From contig BPKH01000005.1 in the NCBI GenBank assembly GCA_026005035.1, positions 62,001 to 126,000 on the forward strand: 64,000 nt of DNA, written 5' to 3'. The stretch is from Porticoccaceae bacterium. GTDB lineage: Bacteria; Pseudomonadota; Gammaproteobacteria; Pseudomonadales; Porticoccaceae. The notes under the pieces were generated by a model that was not told where the DNA came from, did not search any database, and worked only from the letters and a program-made list of their open reading frames with translations. Positions within the stretch are counted from its first letter, which is position 1; each line of letters starts with the position of its first letter. Both the position numbers and the translations under genes were made by a program. This document shows, piece after piece, positions 55,480-63,946 of this stretch.

Positions 55480-56504
55480 CAGTCAATCGCCAGATCGTGC
55501 TCGCCCGCTACGTCCACGGCGAACCCCGGGAGGAGGACTTCGCTCTGGTCGAGGGGGAGGTGCCCGAGCCGGGCCCCGGCGAGTTCGTGGTGCGCAATCT
55601 CTACTTCTCTCTGGAGCCCGCCATCCGGGGCTGGCTCGAGGGCAAGGCCAACTACTTCGAGCCGATCCCTCTGGGCGGGGTGGTGCGGGCACCCACCGTG
55701 GGGCGGGTGGTGCGCTCCCGCCACCCCGACTACCGGGAAGGAGAAATCGTCTTCGGCCTCAACCGCTGGGAGGACTACTCCCTGGCGAGCGACGAGACGA
55801 TCCTGCTCGAAAAGCTCCACCCCGCCCCGGACCTGCCCCTCTCCTACTACGTGGGGCCCTTGGGGGGGTCCGGAACCACCGCCTACATCGGGCTTCATGA
55901 GATCGGCCGCATCGCCCCGGGACAGACGGTGGTGGTGAGCGCCGCGGCCGGAGCCACCGGCGGCATGGCCGTTCAGATCGCCCGCTTGCGGGGTTGCCGG
56001 GTGATCGGCATCGTGGGCAGTGATGAGAAAGCGCGGCTCGTCACCGAGGTCTTCGGCGCCAGCGCCGCGGTGAACTACAAGACCTGCGGTGATCTGACGG
56101 CGGCCGTTCGCGCGCTCGCGCCCGAAGGGGTAGACGTCTACTACGACAACGTCGGCGGACCGATCTTGGATGCCCTGCTGTTGGCCATGAAACCCCTCGG
56201 GCGGGTGGTGTGCTGCGGGATGATTGCCGACTACAACCGCAGCGACGATCCCCACCCGATCCGCAACCTGTGGGAGGTGGTGTCGCGCCAGCTCACCCTC
56301 CAGGGCTTTCTCCTTTTCACCTACCACGACCAGGTGCCGGAGGCGCAACGGCAACTGGAAGAGTGGATCCGATCCGGCGAGATCCGGGTGCGCGAACACC
56401 TCACCCGGGGCATCGCCAACACCCCCAAGGCCTTTTGCGAACTGATGCGCGGCGTGACCATGGGCAAGGCGCTGGTGGAGCTGGACCGACCGGAGGAGGA
56501 TTGA
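55476..56504 (+). CDS. NADP-dependent MDR oxidoreductase (ene-reductase type)
   Basis: A 342-residue zinc-independent reductase with SAAAGATGGMAVQIARLRG and YYDNVGGPILD, and the ending GVTMGKALVEL. It is the third complete paralogue in the island, and its translation is coupled to the small gene before it. Likely reduces an enone or enoyl compound using NADPH. Confidence 0.9.
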   Translation: MTVNRQIVLARYVHGEPREEDFALVEGEVPEPGPGEFVVRNLYFSLEPAIRGWLEGKANYFEPIPLGGVVRAPTVGRVVRSRHPDYREGEIVFGLNRWEDYSLASDETILLEKLHPAPDLPLSYYVGPLGGSGTTAYIGLHEIGRIAPGQTVVVSAAAGATGGMAVQIARLRGCRVIGIVGSDEKARLVTEVFGASAAVNYKTCGDLTAAVRALAPEGVDVYYDNVGGPILDALLLAMKPLGRVVCCGMIADYNRSDDPHPIRNLWEVVSRQLTLQGFLLFTYHDQVPEAQRQLEEWIRSGEIRVREHLTRGIANTPKAFCELMRGVTMGKALVELDRPEED

Positions 56505-56505
56505 G

Positions 56506-57012
56506 ATGAGCCTGCAAGAAAAAGGCGCGGCGCCCCCTTCAGCGGATGGCGTGAGCGATGGCATCGATACTTCCTACCTCCTGTCGGCACCGGCAGAGGC
56601 GGTCTGGGAGCTCGTCGCCGACTTCGGCGCCATCGACGCCTGGTGGCCCGCCGACGGCCCGGTCGCCATCGAGCGGGTGGAGAACGAGGGCACTGGGATC
56701 GGGGCGGTGCGCCACATCTGGAACCGCGGCTTTGCCCACCCCATCAGCGAGCGCCTCGAAGCCCTGGCGCCGGAGCGCCTCGCCTGGCGCCTGTCCATCG
56801 TCGGCGAGCGCCCGGCGGGGCTGCTTTGGTACGAAGCCGAGGGGCGGCTCGTGCCCCTCGGGACGGATGCCTGCCGCCTCGAGTACCGCGCCCGCTACCG
56901 GGTGGCCCCCGGGCGGGAGGCCGAGGCGCGGGCCTTTTTGAGCGGCTGCTACGACCTGATGGCTCGCGGTCTCAGCGAGGCGGCGCGGCGCCGCGCGGGG
57001 GGAGGAGGGTGA
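56506..57012 (+). CDS. SRPBCC (START-like) domain protein
   Basis: A 168-residue protein with the polyketide cyclase/START-like fold: DTSYLLSAPAEAVWELVADFGAIDAWWP at residues 21-48 and GIGAVRHIWNRG following. This fold binds hydrophobic ligands and may assist cyclisation, dehydration or transfer. It ends in an RRRAGGGG tail. The stop overlaps the next start (GTGA). Confidence 0.8.
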   Translation: MSLQEKGAAPPSADGVSDGIDTSYLLSAPAEAVWELVADFGAIDAWWPADGPVAIERVENEGTGIGAVRHIWNRGFAHPISERLEALAPERLAWRLSIVGERPAGLLWYEAEGRLVPLGTDACRLEYRARYRVAPGREAEARAFLSGCYDLMARGLSEAARRRAGGGG

Positions 57013-57842
57013 GGCGCGTGCTCTGGCCCGCCTGCGTGCGCGTCCACGATTTTGCCGCCCAATTGGCGGCGGCCCGGGAGGCGGGCTTTTCCCACCTGGC
57101 GGTGAGCGGCGCCACCCTGCGCCGGCTCGCCGCGGCCGGCTGGTCGCCGGCGGCCCTGCGCCGGCTTGCCGCGGACGAGGGGATGGCCCTCGGGCCTTGG
57201 GACGGCTTCTCCGCGTGGGCGCCCGAGCGCTGCGATCCCGCGCTGCCCGCCGAGGCCCAGGAGATCTTCGCCGCCTCCGCCGAAGAGTGCCTCGAGTGGT
57301 GCGCCGCCCTGGGCCTTCACGCCGTGGGGGCCACCGCCCCCTTTCCCCCCGGCCGCCACCCCCGTGAGGCCCTGGTGGAGGGCTTTGCCGCCTTTTGCGA
57401 ACAGGCCCGCCCTCTGGGGGTGCGGGTGGACCTGGAGTTCATCCCCTTCTGGGCCGTGCCCGACCTCACCGCCGCAGTGGAGATCGTCTCCGCAAGCGGC
57501 GCGGCCAACGCCGGCGTGCTCCTCGACAGCTGGCACTTTTTCCGCGGCGGCGGCGATCCCGGGGAGCTCGCGGCCCTACCCGCGGGTAGGGTCACCGCCG
57601 TGCAGCTCGCCGACGCCCCGCCCGCGCCGCCGGTCGATCTCTGGTGGGAGTGCCTCCACGGCCGCCTGCCTCCGGGTGAGGGCGGGCTGCCCCTCGACCG
57701 GCTGCGCCCCGCTCTGGCGGGTGCTCTCGACCTTGGGGTGGAGGTCTTCTCCGACGCCTTGGACGCCCTGCCCGCCGCCGAGGCCGCCCGCCGCGCGGCC
57801 CGGGGATTGGAACTGTTTGCCCACGAACGCCACCGGAGGTGA
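57009..57842 (+). CDS. Xylose-isomerase-like TIM-barrel protein
   Basis: A 277-residue protein that resembles the sugar phosphate isomerase/epimerase (AP endonuclease 2-like) family: AAREAGFSHLAVSGATLRRL, GVRVDLEFIPFWAV, GVLLDSWHFFRGGGD and VTAVQLADAP. Metal ligands (E in LEFI, D in LLDSWH, the final E in VEVFSD) appear present. Such proteins occur in several catabolic clusters, where they isomerise or dehydrate intermediates. GTG at 57009 gives the standard overlap; GTG at 57018 is the alternative. Confidence 0.78.
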   Translation: MRRVLWPACVRVHDFAAQLAAAREAGFSHLAVSGATLRRLAAAGWSPAALRRLAADEGMALGPWDGFSAWAPERCDPALPAEAQEIFAASAEECLEWCAALGLHAVGATAPFPPGRHPREALVEGFAAFCEQARPLGVRVDLEFIPFWAVPDLTAAVEIVSASGAANAGVLLDSWHFFRGGGDPGELAALPAGRVTAVQLADAPPAPPVDLWWECLHGRLPPGEGGLPLDRLRPALAGALDLGVEVFSDALDALPAAEAARRAARGLELFAHERHRR

Positions 57843-57846
57843 ACCG

Positions 57847-58164
57847 ATGCTCGCGATCATCGCCCGTTATCAATTTTCGAGCGCTGCCGACGCCGACCGC
57901 TTCTGCCGCCACGCCCTCGACCTGGTGGAGCCCTCGCGGGCCGAGCCCGGTTGCCACCTCTACGCCTTCGCCCGCGACATCGGCGATGGTCGGGTGGTGT
58001 GGATCTGCGAAGAGTGGGCGTCCCAGCAGGCCCTCGACGCCCACCTGCGCTCCCCCCACGTGAAAGCGTTTTTGGCCGACGTGGCCGACATCGAGATCGT
58101 GGCGGCGGACACCCGTCAGTACGAGGTGAGCTCGGTGGGGCCGGTGGTGATGCCGGAAGACTGA
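57847..58164 (+). CDS. Antibiotic biosynthesis monooxygenase (ABM)-like protein
   Basis: A 105-residue dimeric alpha-beta barrel protein (IIARYQFSSAADADRFCRHAL, VWICEEWASQQALDAHLRSPH). Similar small proteins oxidise quinols without cofactors or act as accessory factors. It has GGAGGTG before the ATG. It is located just upstream of a Rieske oxygenase in the same operon. Confidence 0.8.
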   Translation: MLAIIARYQFSSAADADRFCRHALDLVEPSRAEPGCHLYAFARDIGDGRVVWICEEWASQQALDAHLRSPHVKAFLADVADIEIVAADTRQYEVSSVGPVVMPED

Positions 58165-58185
58165 AGACACGGGAGGCGGAGAATC

Positions 58186-59358
58186 ATGGACATTGCAGCC
58201 CTGCACAACCGCAACGTCGTGCGCCAGATGGAGCACGTCCGGGCGGGCACCACCGACGAGGCGGAGGGAGTGTTGCGCGTGCCCGCGGAAAGCTACACCG
58301 ATCCCGAGCGCTTCCGGTTGGAGATGGAAAAGATCTTCCTGCGCGTGCCCCTGTTCGTGGGGCTCTCCCACGAGGTGCCCGAAGCGGGGGATTACAAGAC
58401 CCTCGAGGTGCTCGGCAAGCCACTCCTCATCGCCCGCCAGCGGGACGGTTCGGTGCGGGTGATGCTCAACGTTTGCACCCACCGGGGCATGCTGGTCGCC
58501 CCCGAGGGCTCGGGGAGCAGGCCGGTTTTCACCTGCCCCTATCACGGCTGGACCTTCAACCTGGACGGCAGCCTGCGCGGCATCGCCGACCCGCACAAAT
58601 TCGGCGAGGTGGAGCGAAAGGGCCTCGGTCTGACGGCCCTGCCCTGTTACGAGCGGGCGGGCATGATTTTCGCCGTGCTCACCCCCGGGCTGGAGGTGGA
58701 TTTCGCTTCCTTTCTCGGCGGCATGATCGAGGACATCGAGGCGGTGGACTTCCCTTCCTTCCACTTCTACGGCACCCGGCGCATCGAGGGCGCCAACTGG
58801 AAAATCGCCTACGACGGGTATCTGGAGGGGTATCACTTCGCCGCGGCCCATCCCGACACCATCTTCCCCCGGACCTTTTCCAACGTGATGGCCTTCGACG
58901 CCTACGGACCCCATCTGCTCATCGGCTTTCCCCAGCGCAGCATCCTGGAGCGCTTGGCGGGCGTGCCGGAAGGGGAGTTGCACCGGCACGAGAATGATGG
59001 CTTCGACTTCATCCGCCTGCTCTTTCCCAATGTTTCCATCTTCGTCGCGCCTGAAGTCACGCAGATCGCCCAGCTGCTGCCGGGGCCCACGGTGGATCGC
59101 AACACCACCGTGATGTATTACCTCCATCGGGAAAAGCTCGAGGGCGAGGCGCGCCGGAAGCTCGAGGAGATCATCGACTGGTTGTGGAAAGTGGTGGAGG
59201 TGGAAGACTACGGGGTGGGGCTTGCGGTGCAGCGGGGGCTCGCTTCGGGTGCGATCCGCGAAGTGCTGTTCGGCCGCAACGAGCGGGGCAACCAGTACTT
59301 CCACCGCTGGGTGGACTACTATCTGGCCGACTGCACAGGGCCGGTCCCCGCGCTCTGA
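58186..59358 (+). CDS. Rieske non-heme iron oxygenase, alpha subunit (5)
   Basis: A 390-residue oxygenase, shorter than the other four. Rieske ligands lie in NVCTHRGMLV and CPYHGWTF; the iron histidines in EGYHFAAAHPD, and the third ligand probably in EVEDYGVGLAVQRGL. It ends in the ring-hydroxylase tail FHRWVDYYLADC. It closes the six-gene operon starting at 55162. No ferredoxin or reductase gene is nearby. Confidence 0.93.
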   Translation: MDIAALHNRNVVRQMEHVRAGTTDEAEGVLRVPAESYTDPERFRLEMEKIFLRVPLFVGLSHEVPEAGDYKTLEVLGKPLLIARQRDGSVRVMLNVCTHRGMLVAPEGSGSRPVFTCPYHGWTFNLDGSLRGIADPHKFGEVERKGLGLTALPCYERAGMIFAVLTPGLEVDFASFLGGMIEDIEAVDFPSFHFYGTRRIEGANWKIAYDGYLEGYHFAAAHPDTIFPRTFSNVMAFDAYGPHLLIGFPQRSILERLAGVPEGELHRHENDGFDFIRLLFPNVSIFVAPEVTQIAQLLPGPTVDRNTTVMYYLHREKLEGEARRKLEEIIDWLWKVVEVEDYGVGLAVQRGLASGAIREVLFGRNERGNQYFHRWVDYYLADCTGPVPAL

Positions 59359-59374
59359 GGGGACGCAGACAAGT

Positions 59375-59764
59375 TCAGAGGATGGCGCGGATCCGCTCCG
59401 GATCGAAGTAGAAGGGGCGGATTTCGCGCAACTTGCCGTCGGCGAAGAGGAACGCCTCGATCATCGGCATCTCCACGGCCTTGCCGCTTTGGCGCCCCAC
59501 CAGGCGCATCTCCACCCAGGCGAGCACCGCGTCATCTGCGCTCGCCAGCCGGACGAGCCGCGGCTCGAAAATGGAAAACAGCTCGAAGACCCGCTCGACG
59601 AGCGCCTTGAAGCCACTGAGTCCGCGCCAGGTGCCGCCAAAGGGCAGGCAGTCGGCCTCCACCACGCGGAAATCGGGATGGAGGTGGCGCGCGTAGGCGT
59701 CCCAGTCCGCCCGGCCCATGGCGGCGTAGAGTTCGGCGACGATTTCCGCGGGGCGCAGGTCCAT
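59375..59764 (-). CDS. SnoaL/NTF2-like protein
   Basis: A 129-residue ketosteroid-isomerase-like fold protein (EIVAELYAAMGRADWDAYARHLHPDFRV, then GLSGFKALVERVFELF and a C-terminal IEAFLFADGKLREI). Members of this fold include ketosteroid isomerase and SnoaL cyclases. The catalytic Asp/Tyr pattern cannot be confirmed by eye. It is behind operator copy 9, divergent from an SDR. Confidence 0.82.
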   Translation of the reverse strand: MDLRPAEIVAELYAAMGRADWDAYARHLHPDFRVVEADCLPFGGTWRGLSGFKALVERVFELFSIFEPRLVRLASADDAVLAWVEMRLVGRQSGKAVEMPMIEAFLFADGKLREIRPFYFDPERIRAIL

Positions 59765-59820
59765 GGCTCGACTCCCAGAGTTTTCCAGAGCGGGGCATCA
59801 TACCACAGCAAAAAAACAAA

Positions 59821-59832
59821 CAAACATGTTTG
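59821..59832. promoter_or_regulatory. Island operator copy 9 (perfect palindrome)
   Basis: CAAACATGTTTG, the same perfect palindrome as copy 8, preceded by AAAAACAAA and followed by TAAG. It lies in the 150-base divergent gap 59765-59914, which otherwise shows only the promoter described next. Confidence 0.85.
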
Positions 59833-59858
59833 TAAGAGCGGCGGCGATCCGCTACCAT
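59830..59858 (+). promoter_or_regulatory. Candidate promoter of the 59915 operon
   Basis: TTGTAA (59830-59835) and TACCAT (59853-59858) are spaced by 17 bases, with the -35 overlapping the operator. Confidence 0.45.
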
Positions 59859-59914
59859 GGAGCCGCCGGCAGCGGTGCCGGACCTGGAAGCAAACTGAAG
59901 TAAGGACGAATTCC

Positions 59915-60682
59915 ATGAGCCAACGGGTCGCCCTGGTCACGGGAGGCACCTCCGGCATCGGCGAGGCGGTGGTGCGCCGGCTCGCGGAAGAAGGCTTCGC
60001 GGTGGTCTTCACCGGCAGCAATGCCGCCGCGGCGGAGCGGATCGCCGCCGCCACCGGTGCCGAGTTCTACCCCCACGACGTGCGCGACGAGGCGGGTTGG
60101 TTCCGGCTCGAAGACCACCTGGCCAGGCGCGGCCGCCTCGATATGGTCTTTGCCAACGCGGGCATCAACCGCGGCGACACCGACATCGAGCACATCGCCC
60201 TCGACGATTGGCGCACCATCCTCGATGTCAACTGCACCGGCACCATGCTCGCCTGCCGACACGGGGTGCGGATGATGAAGGGCAATCCGCCGGAAGTTTG
60301 GGGTTCCATCGTGGTCAACGCCTCGGTGGTGGGCCAGTTCGGGTTGCCGGGCGACGTGGCCTACACGGCGAGCAAAGGGGCGGTGGCGGCGCTCGCCAAA
60401 TCGGTCGCCGTCTACTGTGCCCGCCGCGGCTATCGGATCCGCTGCAATTCCATCCACCCGGGGATCATCGACACCCCCAACATCCGCGCCGCCATCGAAC
60501 AGGCGCCCGATCCGCAGGCGGCGCGCCGCTATCTGGAGGGTGCCTCCCCTCTGGGCCGGCTCGGCCGACCCGAAGAGGTGGCCGAACTGGTGCTCTTCCT
60601 CGCCTCCCCCAAGGCGAGCTTCATCACCGGTGCGGCGCTCGTCGTCGACGGCGGTTCGACGGCGGGCTTTTCCGGGGTATAG
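59915..60682 (+). CDS. SDR-family oxidoreductase
   Basis: A 255-residue SDR with TGGTSGIG, ANAGINR, NASVVGQ and catalytic YTASK; the phrase YCARRGYRIRCNSIHPG links it to the SDRs at 39046 and 54265. It starts at the ATG at 59915 (weak purine site TAAGGA). It probably handles a ring hydroxyl or ketone group. It forms an operon with the CMD-family gene. Confidence 0.9.
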   Translation: MSQRVALVTGGTSGIGEAVVRRLAEEGFAVVFTGSNAAAAERIAAATGAEFYPHDVRDEAGWFRLEDHLARRGRLDMVFANAGINRGDTDIEHIALDDWRTILDVNCTGTMLACRHGVRMMKGNPPEVWGSIVVNASVVGQFGLPGDVAYTASKGAVAALAKSVAVYCARRGYRIRCNSIHPGIIDTPNIRAAIEQAPDPQAARRYLEGASPLGRLGRPEEVAELVLFLASPKASFITGAALVVDGGSTAGFSGV

Positions 60683-60713
60683 TGGCAAGCCCAGGCCACG
60701 GGAGGAAAAACCG

Positions 60714-61307
60714 GTGAGTCGCATCCCTCCCCTCTCCCCCGCGCAGTGGCCCGCTGACCTGGCCGAGGCGCTGGGCGCGGCGGAGCTTTCCGATCTGGAA
60801 CTCGGCCCCTTGCGCATCTTCGCCCACCATCCGCCCATCGCCCGGGCGGTGGCGGGACTCGCCGGGGCGCTGCGGGCGAGCGGCCGCTTGTCGCCCCGGC
60901 TCAAGGAGCTCTTGCGGCTGCGCATCGCCTTTCACAACCAGTGCCGCAGCTGCCTCGCCATCCGCTACGCCGACGCGGTGGCCGAGGGGGTGGGCGAAGA
61001 GCTGGTGTGCGAGCTCGCCGATCCGGCGGCGGCCGCCGAGCTGAGTGCGGCGGAAAAGGCGGCGCTGGCCTTCGCCGACCGCTTCGCCACCGATCACCTG
61101 GCCATCGGCGACGCCGATTACGCCGAGCTCCGGCTCTACTTCGACGAGGGGGAACTGGTGGAACTGGGCACCTGGGTCGCGTTCTGCGTCGGCTTCGGCC
61201 GGCTCGCCGCCACCTGGGACATGACGGAGCTTCTCCCCGAGGGGTTTCGCGAGCCGAGCGAGGGACCCGTCACTCCCTGGGCGGGCCGCCCGGTGGTGGT
61301 CCGCTAG
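60714..61307 (+). CDS. Carboxymuconolactone decarboxylase-family (AhpD-like) protein
   Basis: A 197-residue alpha-helical protein with the CMD/AhpD motif CRSC (HNQCRSCLAIRYADA), whose cysteine pair acts as a redox or proton-relay site in AhpD. In the catabolic context a decarboxylase or hydroperoxide-reduction role is possible. GTG at 60714 has GGGAGG. It converges with the SnoaL gene and their stop codons overlap. Confidence 0.85.
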   Translation: MSRIPPLSPAQWPADLAEALGAAELSDLELGPLRIFAHHPPIARAVAGLAGALRASGRLSPRLKELLRLRIAFHNQCRSCLAIRYADAVAEGVGEELVCELADPAAAAELSAAEKAALAFADRFATDHLAIGDADYAELRLYFDEGELVELGTWVAFCVGFGRLAATWDMTELLPEGFREPSEGPVTPWAGRPVVVR

Positions 61308-61750
61308 TAGCGGTCGCCGTGGACGGCGGCGAGGTCACCCGGCAGGGGCATGCCAGGGGTGATCCAGTAGCGGGCGATCCGCCAGCCCGCCGGCGCGAGC
61401 CGGCACTCCATGCGGTAGCGCACGTGGACCTCCACCGCCGTCCCCCGGCGGTCGATGCCGAGGCCGTGGACGTAGGCCCGGGTCACCGCCCGCTCGGGTC
61501 GGTACTGCTCGACCTGGAAATTGGTCAGGCAGTGGGTGTGGTGGCGCATGTCGGCGAAGACCCCCTGGTAGAAGCGGCGCATCTCCGTCCGGCCGCGCAG
61601 CACCGGCAGGCCGATGGCCGAAAAATCGAGTTCCGCGTCGGCGGTGAAGAGGGCGAGGAGGGCGTCCAGATCGTCCAGGGCGTCCACCGCGTAGCAGTAG
61701 GCGACCATCAGGTCCTCGAGGGCGAGCCGGTCGGCGAGGGGAGGATGCAC
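61304..61750 (-). CDS. SnoaL/NTF2-like protein
   Basis: A 148-residue protein of the SnoaL-like fold (RLALEDLMVAYCYAVDALDDLDALL, then FTADAELDFSAIGLPV and HHTHCLTNFQVEQYRP). It resembles ring-hydroxylase beta-subunit-like or bile-acid dehydratase-like members. GTG at 61748-61750 with upstream GAGG. It is the last gene of the minus-strand group with cytochrome c and the flavoprotein. Confidence 0.8.
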   Translation of the reverse strand: MHPPLADRLALEDLMVAYCYAVDALDDLDALLALFTADAELDFSAIGLPVLRGRTEMRRFYQGVFADMRHHTHCLTNFQVEQYRPERAVTRAYVHGLGIDRRGTAVEVHVRYRMECRLAPAGWRIARYWITPGMPLPGDLAAVHGDRY

Positions 61751-61758
61751 GGCGCACC

Positions 61759-62148
61759 TCAGTTGCGCGGGGCGCCGGCGGCGATCCAGCGGGCAAACCG
61801 CTCGATCTGCTCCGCCGGCAGGGGCGGTTGATGGAAGGGCATGCGCACGCCGCTGCCGCCCACCTCCAGGTGGGTGCCGCGGAGCTTGTGGATGAGGTAG
61901 CTCTCCTCCGGCCGTCCCGGGGCCACCCGCAGCAGGGAGCTCTCCACACTCGGCACCCCCACCAGCGCGTCCCAGGCCTTGCCCGGCACCAGGGCCATCC
62001 GCCCCGGTTCCTCGCCGGTGATGTGGCAGGCGCCACAGCGGCGCACCAGGAGCGGCTCTAAGTCCCGGGCGAAGGAGACCTCGTCCGCTCCGCCGGCCGT
62101 TGCCGCGGCCGCCGCCCCGAGGATTGCGGCTGCGAGGACGCGCCTCAC
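61759..62148 (-). CDS. Small periplasmic c-type cytochrome
   Basis: A 129-residue protein with an N-terminal signal sequence (RVLAAAILGAAAAATAGG) and a single haem c motif CGACH at 38-42 (VRRCGACHIT). A methionine in GVRMPFHQPP towards the C-terminus is a possible sixth ligand. The GTG start overlaps the stop of the flavoprotein gene (GTGA). It is the likely electron acceptor of that flavoprotein in the periplasm. Confidence 0.85.
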   Translation of the reverse strand: MRRVLAAAILGAAAAATAGGADEVSFARDLEPLLVRRCGACHITGEEPGRMALVPGKAWDALVGVPSVESSLLRVAPGRPEESYLIHKLRGTHLEVGGSGVRMPFHQPPLPAEQIERFARWIAAGAPRN

Positions 62149-63920
62149 GGCCGCTCCTCCAGGGCATGGCGGGCAGCGATGTAGCCGTAGGTCATTGCCG
62201 GGCCGATGGTGCCGCCGGCGCCGCAGTAGGCGTTGCGGGTGGGGCTCGCGATGCAGTTGCCGGCGCCATAGAGCCCCGGAATGGGGCGGCCGCGGTTGTC
62301 CAGGACGCGCGCGCTGGCGTCGGTCATGGGGCCGCCGTTGGTGTCGAGCACCCCGGGGGCGAGGATGATGGCGTAGTAGGGGCCCTCCTCGGCGAGGGGG
62401 TGGAGGGTGGGGTTGGGGTAGGGGTTGGGACCGAACTCGTCGGTGTACTGGAAGTTTCCCCACACCTTGTGCCATTCCCGGTCGTAGAGGAAGTCCCCAC
62501 GGCGGAAGTCGGGGTCGCGTCCCCGGCGCGCGTGCCCGTTAAAGCGCTCCACGGTGGCCGCCAGGTTGGCGGCGAAGTCCCCGGCCAGGGAAAAGCCCGC
62601 CACGGGGGCGCCGAACTCGGCCAGGCGCTTGCGGATGTTGGCCGCGAGCTCTTCCAGGTCCCGCCCGGCGATCACGTAGGATTCCGTGGGGCGGATGGGC
62701 GGCTGGCCGTTTTCGCCGACGATGGCGGCGGTGCGCCGGTCGTAGACCATGAACAGGAAGCGGTTGGGGTAGTCGCCCGCCACCGGATCGAAGACGGCGT
62801 GGATCCGGGTGCGGTCGTTGTAGTTGCGGTGTTCGTTGACCACCCGCACCCCATGGCGGTTGACGAGCAGCATGCTGTCCCCCGGCGGCACGAACATCCC
62901 CGAGCCCACCGCGCGGTTTTCCAAGGCCTGGTCGAGGATCACGCCGGTGCGCCACCCCCCCTGGAGGTTGGCCAGGCGCGCCCCAAGCCGTGCGGCGATG
63001 GGGATGAAGTCGCCCTGGGCGCTTCTCTGGGCGCAGGAGCCGTAGACGAAGACCTCCTGGAAGCGGTGGAGCAGGTCGACGTTGTGGGCGTAGCCGCCGG
63101 TGCCGAAGATCACCCCGCGGCGGGCCCGGATCCGCTTGACGGCGCCGTCTGCTTCGGCGAGCACCCCGACCACCCGGCCGTCCGCCATCACCAGGTCGGT
63201 GACCGCGTGCCCGGTGAGCACCGGCACCTCCCGCGCGGTGAGCCAGCTCTCGAGCTGTTGGATCATTCCGTATCCCCAACAATAGCGGCCGCTCTCGTCC
63301 ACGGCGGCCAGGGGGCGCCCGGTGGGGGTCTTGTTCTCGGGGACGTGCTCCAGGTAGTCCGGAGGGGGGATGTCGAGGTCCCACATCCGCCACTCTTTGA
63401 GGCGCAGGGCGCCGATGCCGCGCACGAAGTCGACCATCGCCGCGCCGTTGTCGTAGAAGGCGGCGATGCGCTCGTAGTCCTCCCGGGGCACGCCGAAGTG
63501 GTCGGCGGTGGGTGAATAGAGCTCGGGGAAGGCGTAGCGGCAGATGTAGCAGATGCAGTCCTCGCGGCGGTCCTCGATGCCTCGCTCGCGCAGCCCGAAG
63601 TGGTTGGGGATCCACAAGACCGCCCCCGACTTGGCGGTGGTACCGCCGGTGACCGGGGCCTTTTCCAGTACCACCACCTGTGCCCCGCCGTGGCGGGCGG
63701 TGACGGCGGCGGTGAGGGCGGCGGCGCCGCTGCCCACGCAGACCACGTCGGCTTCCAAATCCCAGCGTTCCGGCGCATCCGACACCACCCGCGCCCGACT
63801 CGGCGCGGCGAGGGGCAGCGCGGCACCCGCGGCGGCGCCCGCCGCCATCCCGCCGAGCAGCCTGCGGCGGGAAATCCCTGACGGCGGCTCGGCCGGCTGC
63901 TTGCGATCGCGATCGTTCAT
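62145..63920 (-). CDS. Tat-exported FAD dehydrogenase of the 3-ketosteroid dehydrogenase/fumarate reductase family
   Basis: A 591-residue flavoprotein. Residues 18-40 form a twin-arginine signal (SRRRLLGGMAAGAAAGAALP), so it is exported folded with FAD. The FAD motif VCVGSGAAALTAA (61-72) and segment EKAPVTGGTTAKSG (86-99) are typical of 3-ketosteroid dehydrogenase-like enzymes, as is the ending GNCIASPTRNAYCGAGG. It probably introduces or reduces a carbon-carbon double bond next to a ketone. It is preceded by a strong site (AGGAGG) and overlaps the cytochrome c gene, implying electron flow to the respiratory chain. Confidence 0.88.
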   Translation of the reverse strand: MNDRDRKQPAEPPSGISRRRLLGGMAAGAAAGAALPLAAPSRARVVSDAPERWDLEADVVCVGSGAAALTAAVTARHGGAQVVVLEKAPVTGGTTAKSGAVLWIPNHFGLRERGIEDRREDCICYICRYAFPELYSPTADHFGVPREDYERIAAFYDNGAAMVDFVRGIGALRLKEWRMWDLDIPPPDYLEHVPENKTPTGRPLAAVDESGRYCWGYGMIQQLESWLTAREVPVLTGHAVTDLVMADGRVVGVLAEADGAVKRIRARRGVIFGTGGYAHNVDLLHRFQEVFVYGSCAQRSAQGDFIPIAARLGARLANLQGGWRTGVILDQALENRAVGSGMFVPPGDSMLLVNRHGVRVVNEHRNYNDRTRIHAVFDPVAGDYPNRFLFMVYDRRTAAIVGENGQPPIRPTESYVIAGRDLEELAANIRKRLAEFGAPVAGFSLAGDFAANLAATVERFNGHARRGRDPDFRRGDFLYDREWHKVWGNFQYTDEFGPNPYPNPTLHPLAEEGPYYAIILAPGVLDTNGGPMTDASARVLDNRGRPIPGLYGAGNCIASPTRNAYCGAGGTIGPAMTYGYIAARHALEERP

Positions 63921-63946
63921 TTTTCTTTCCTCCTGGGCGAGTCGGG

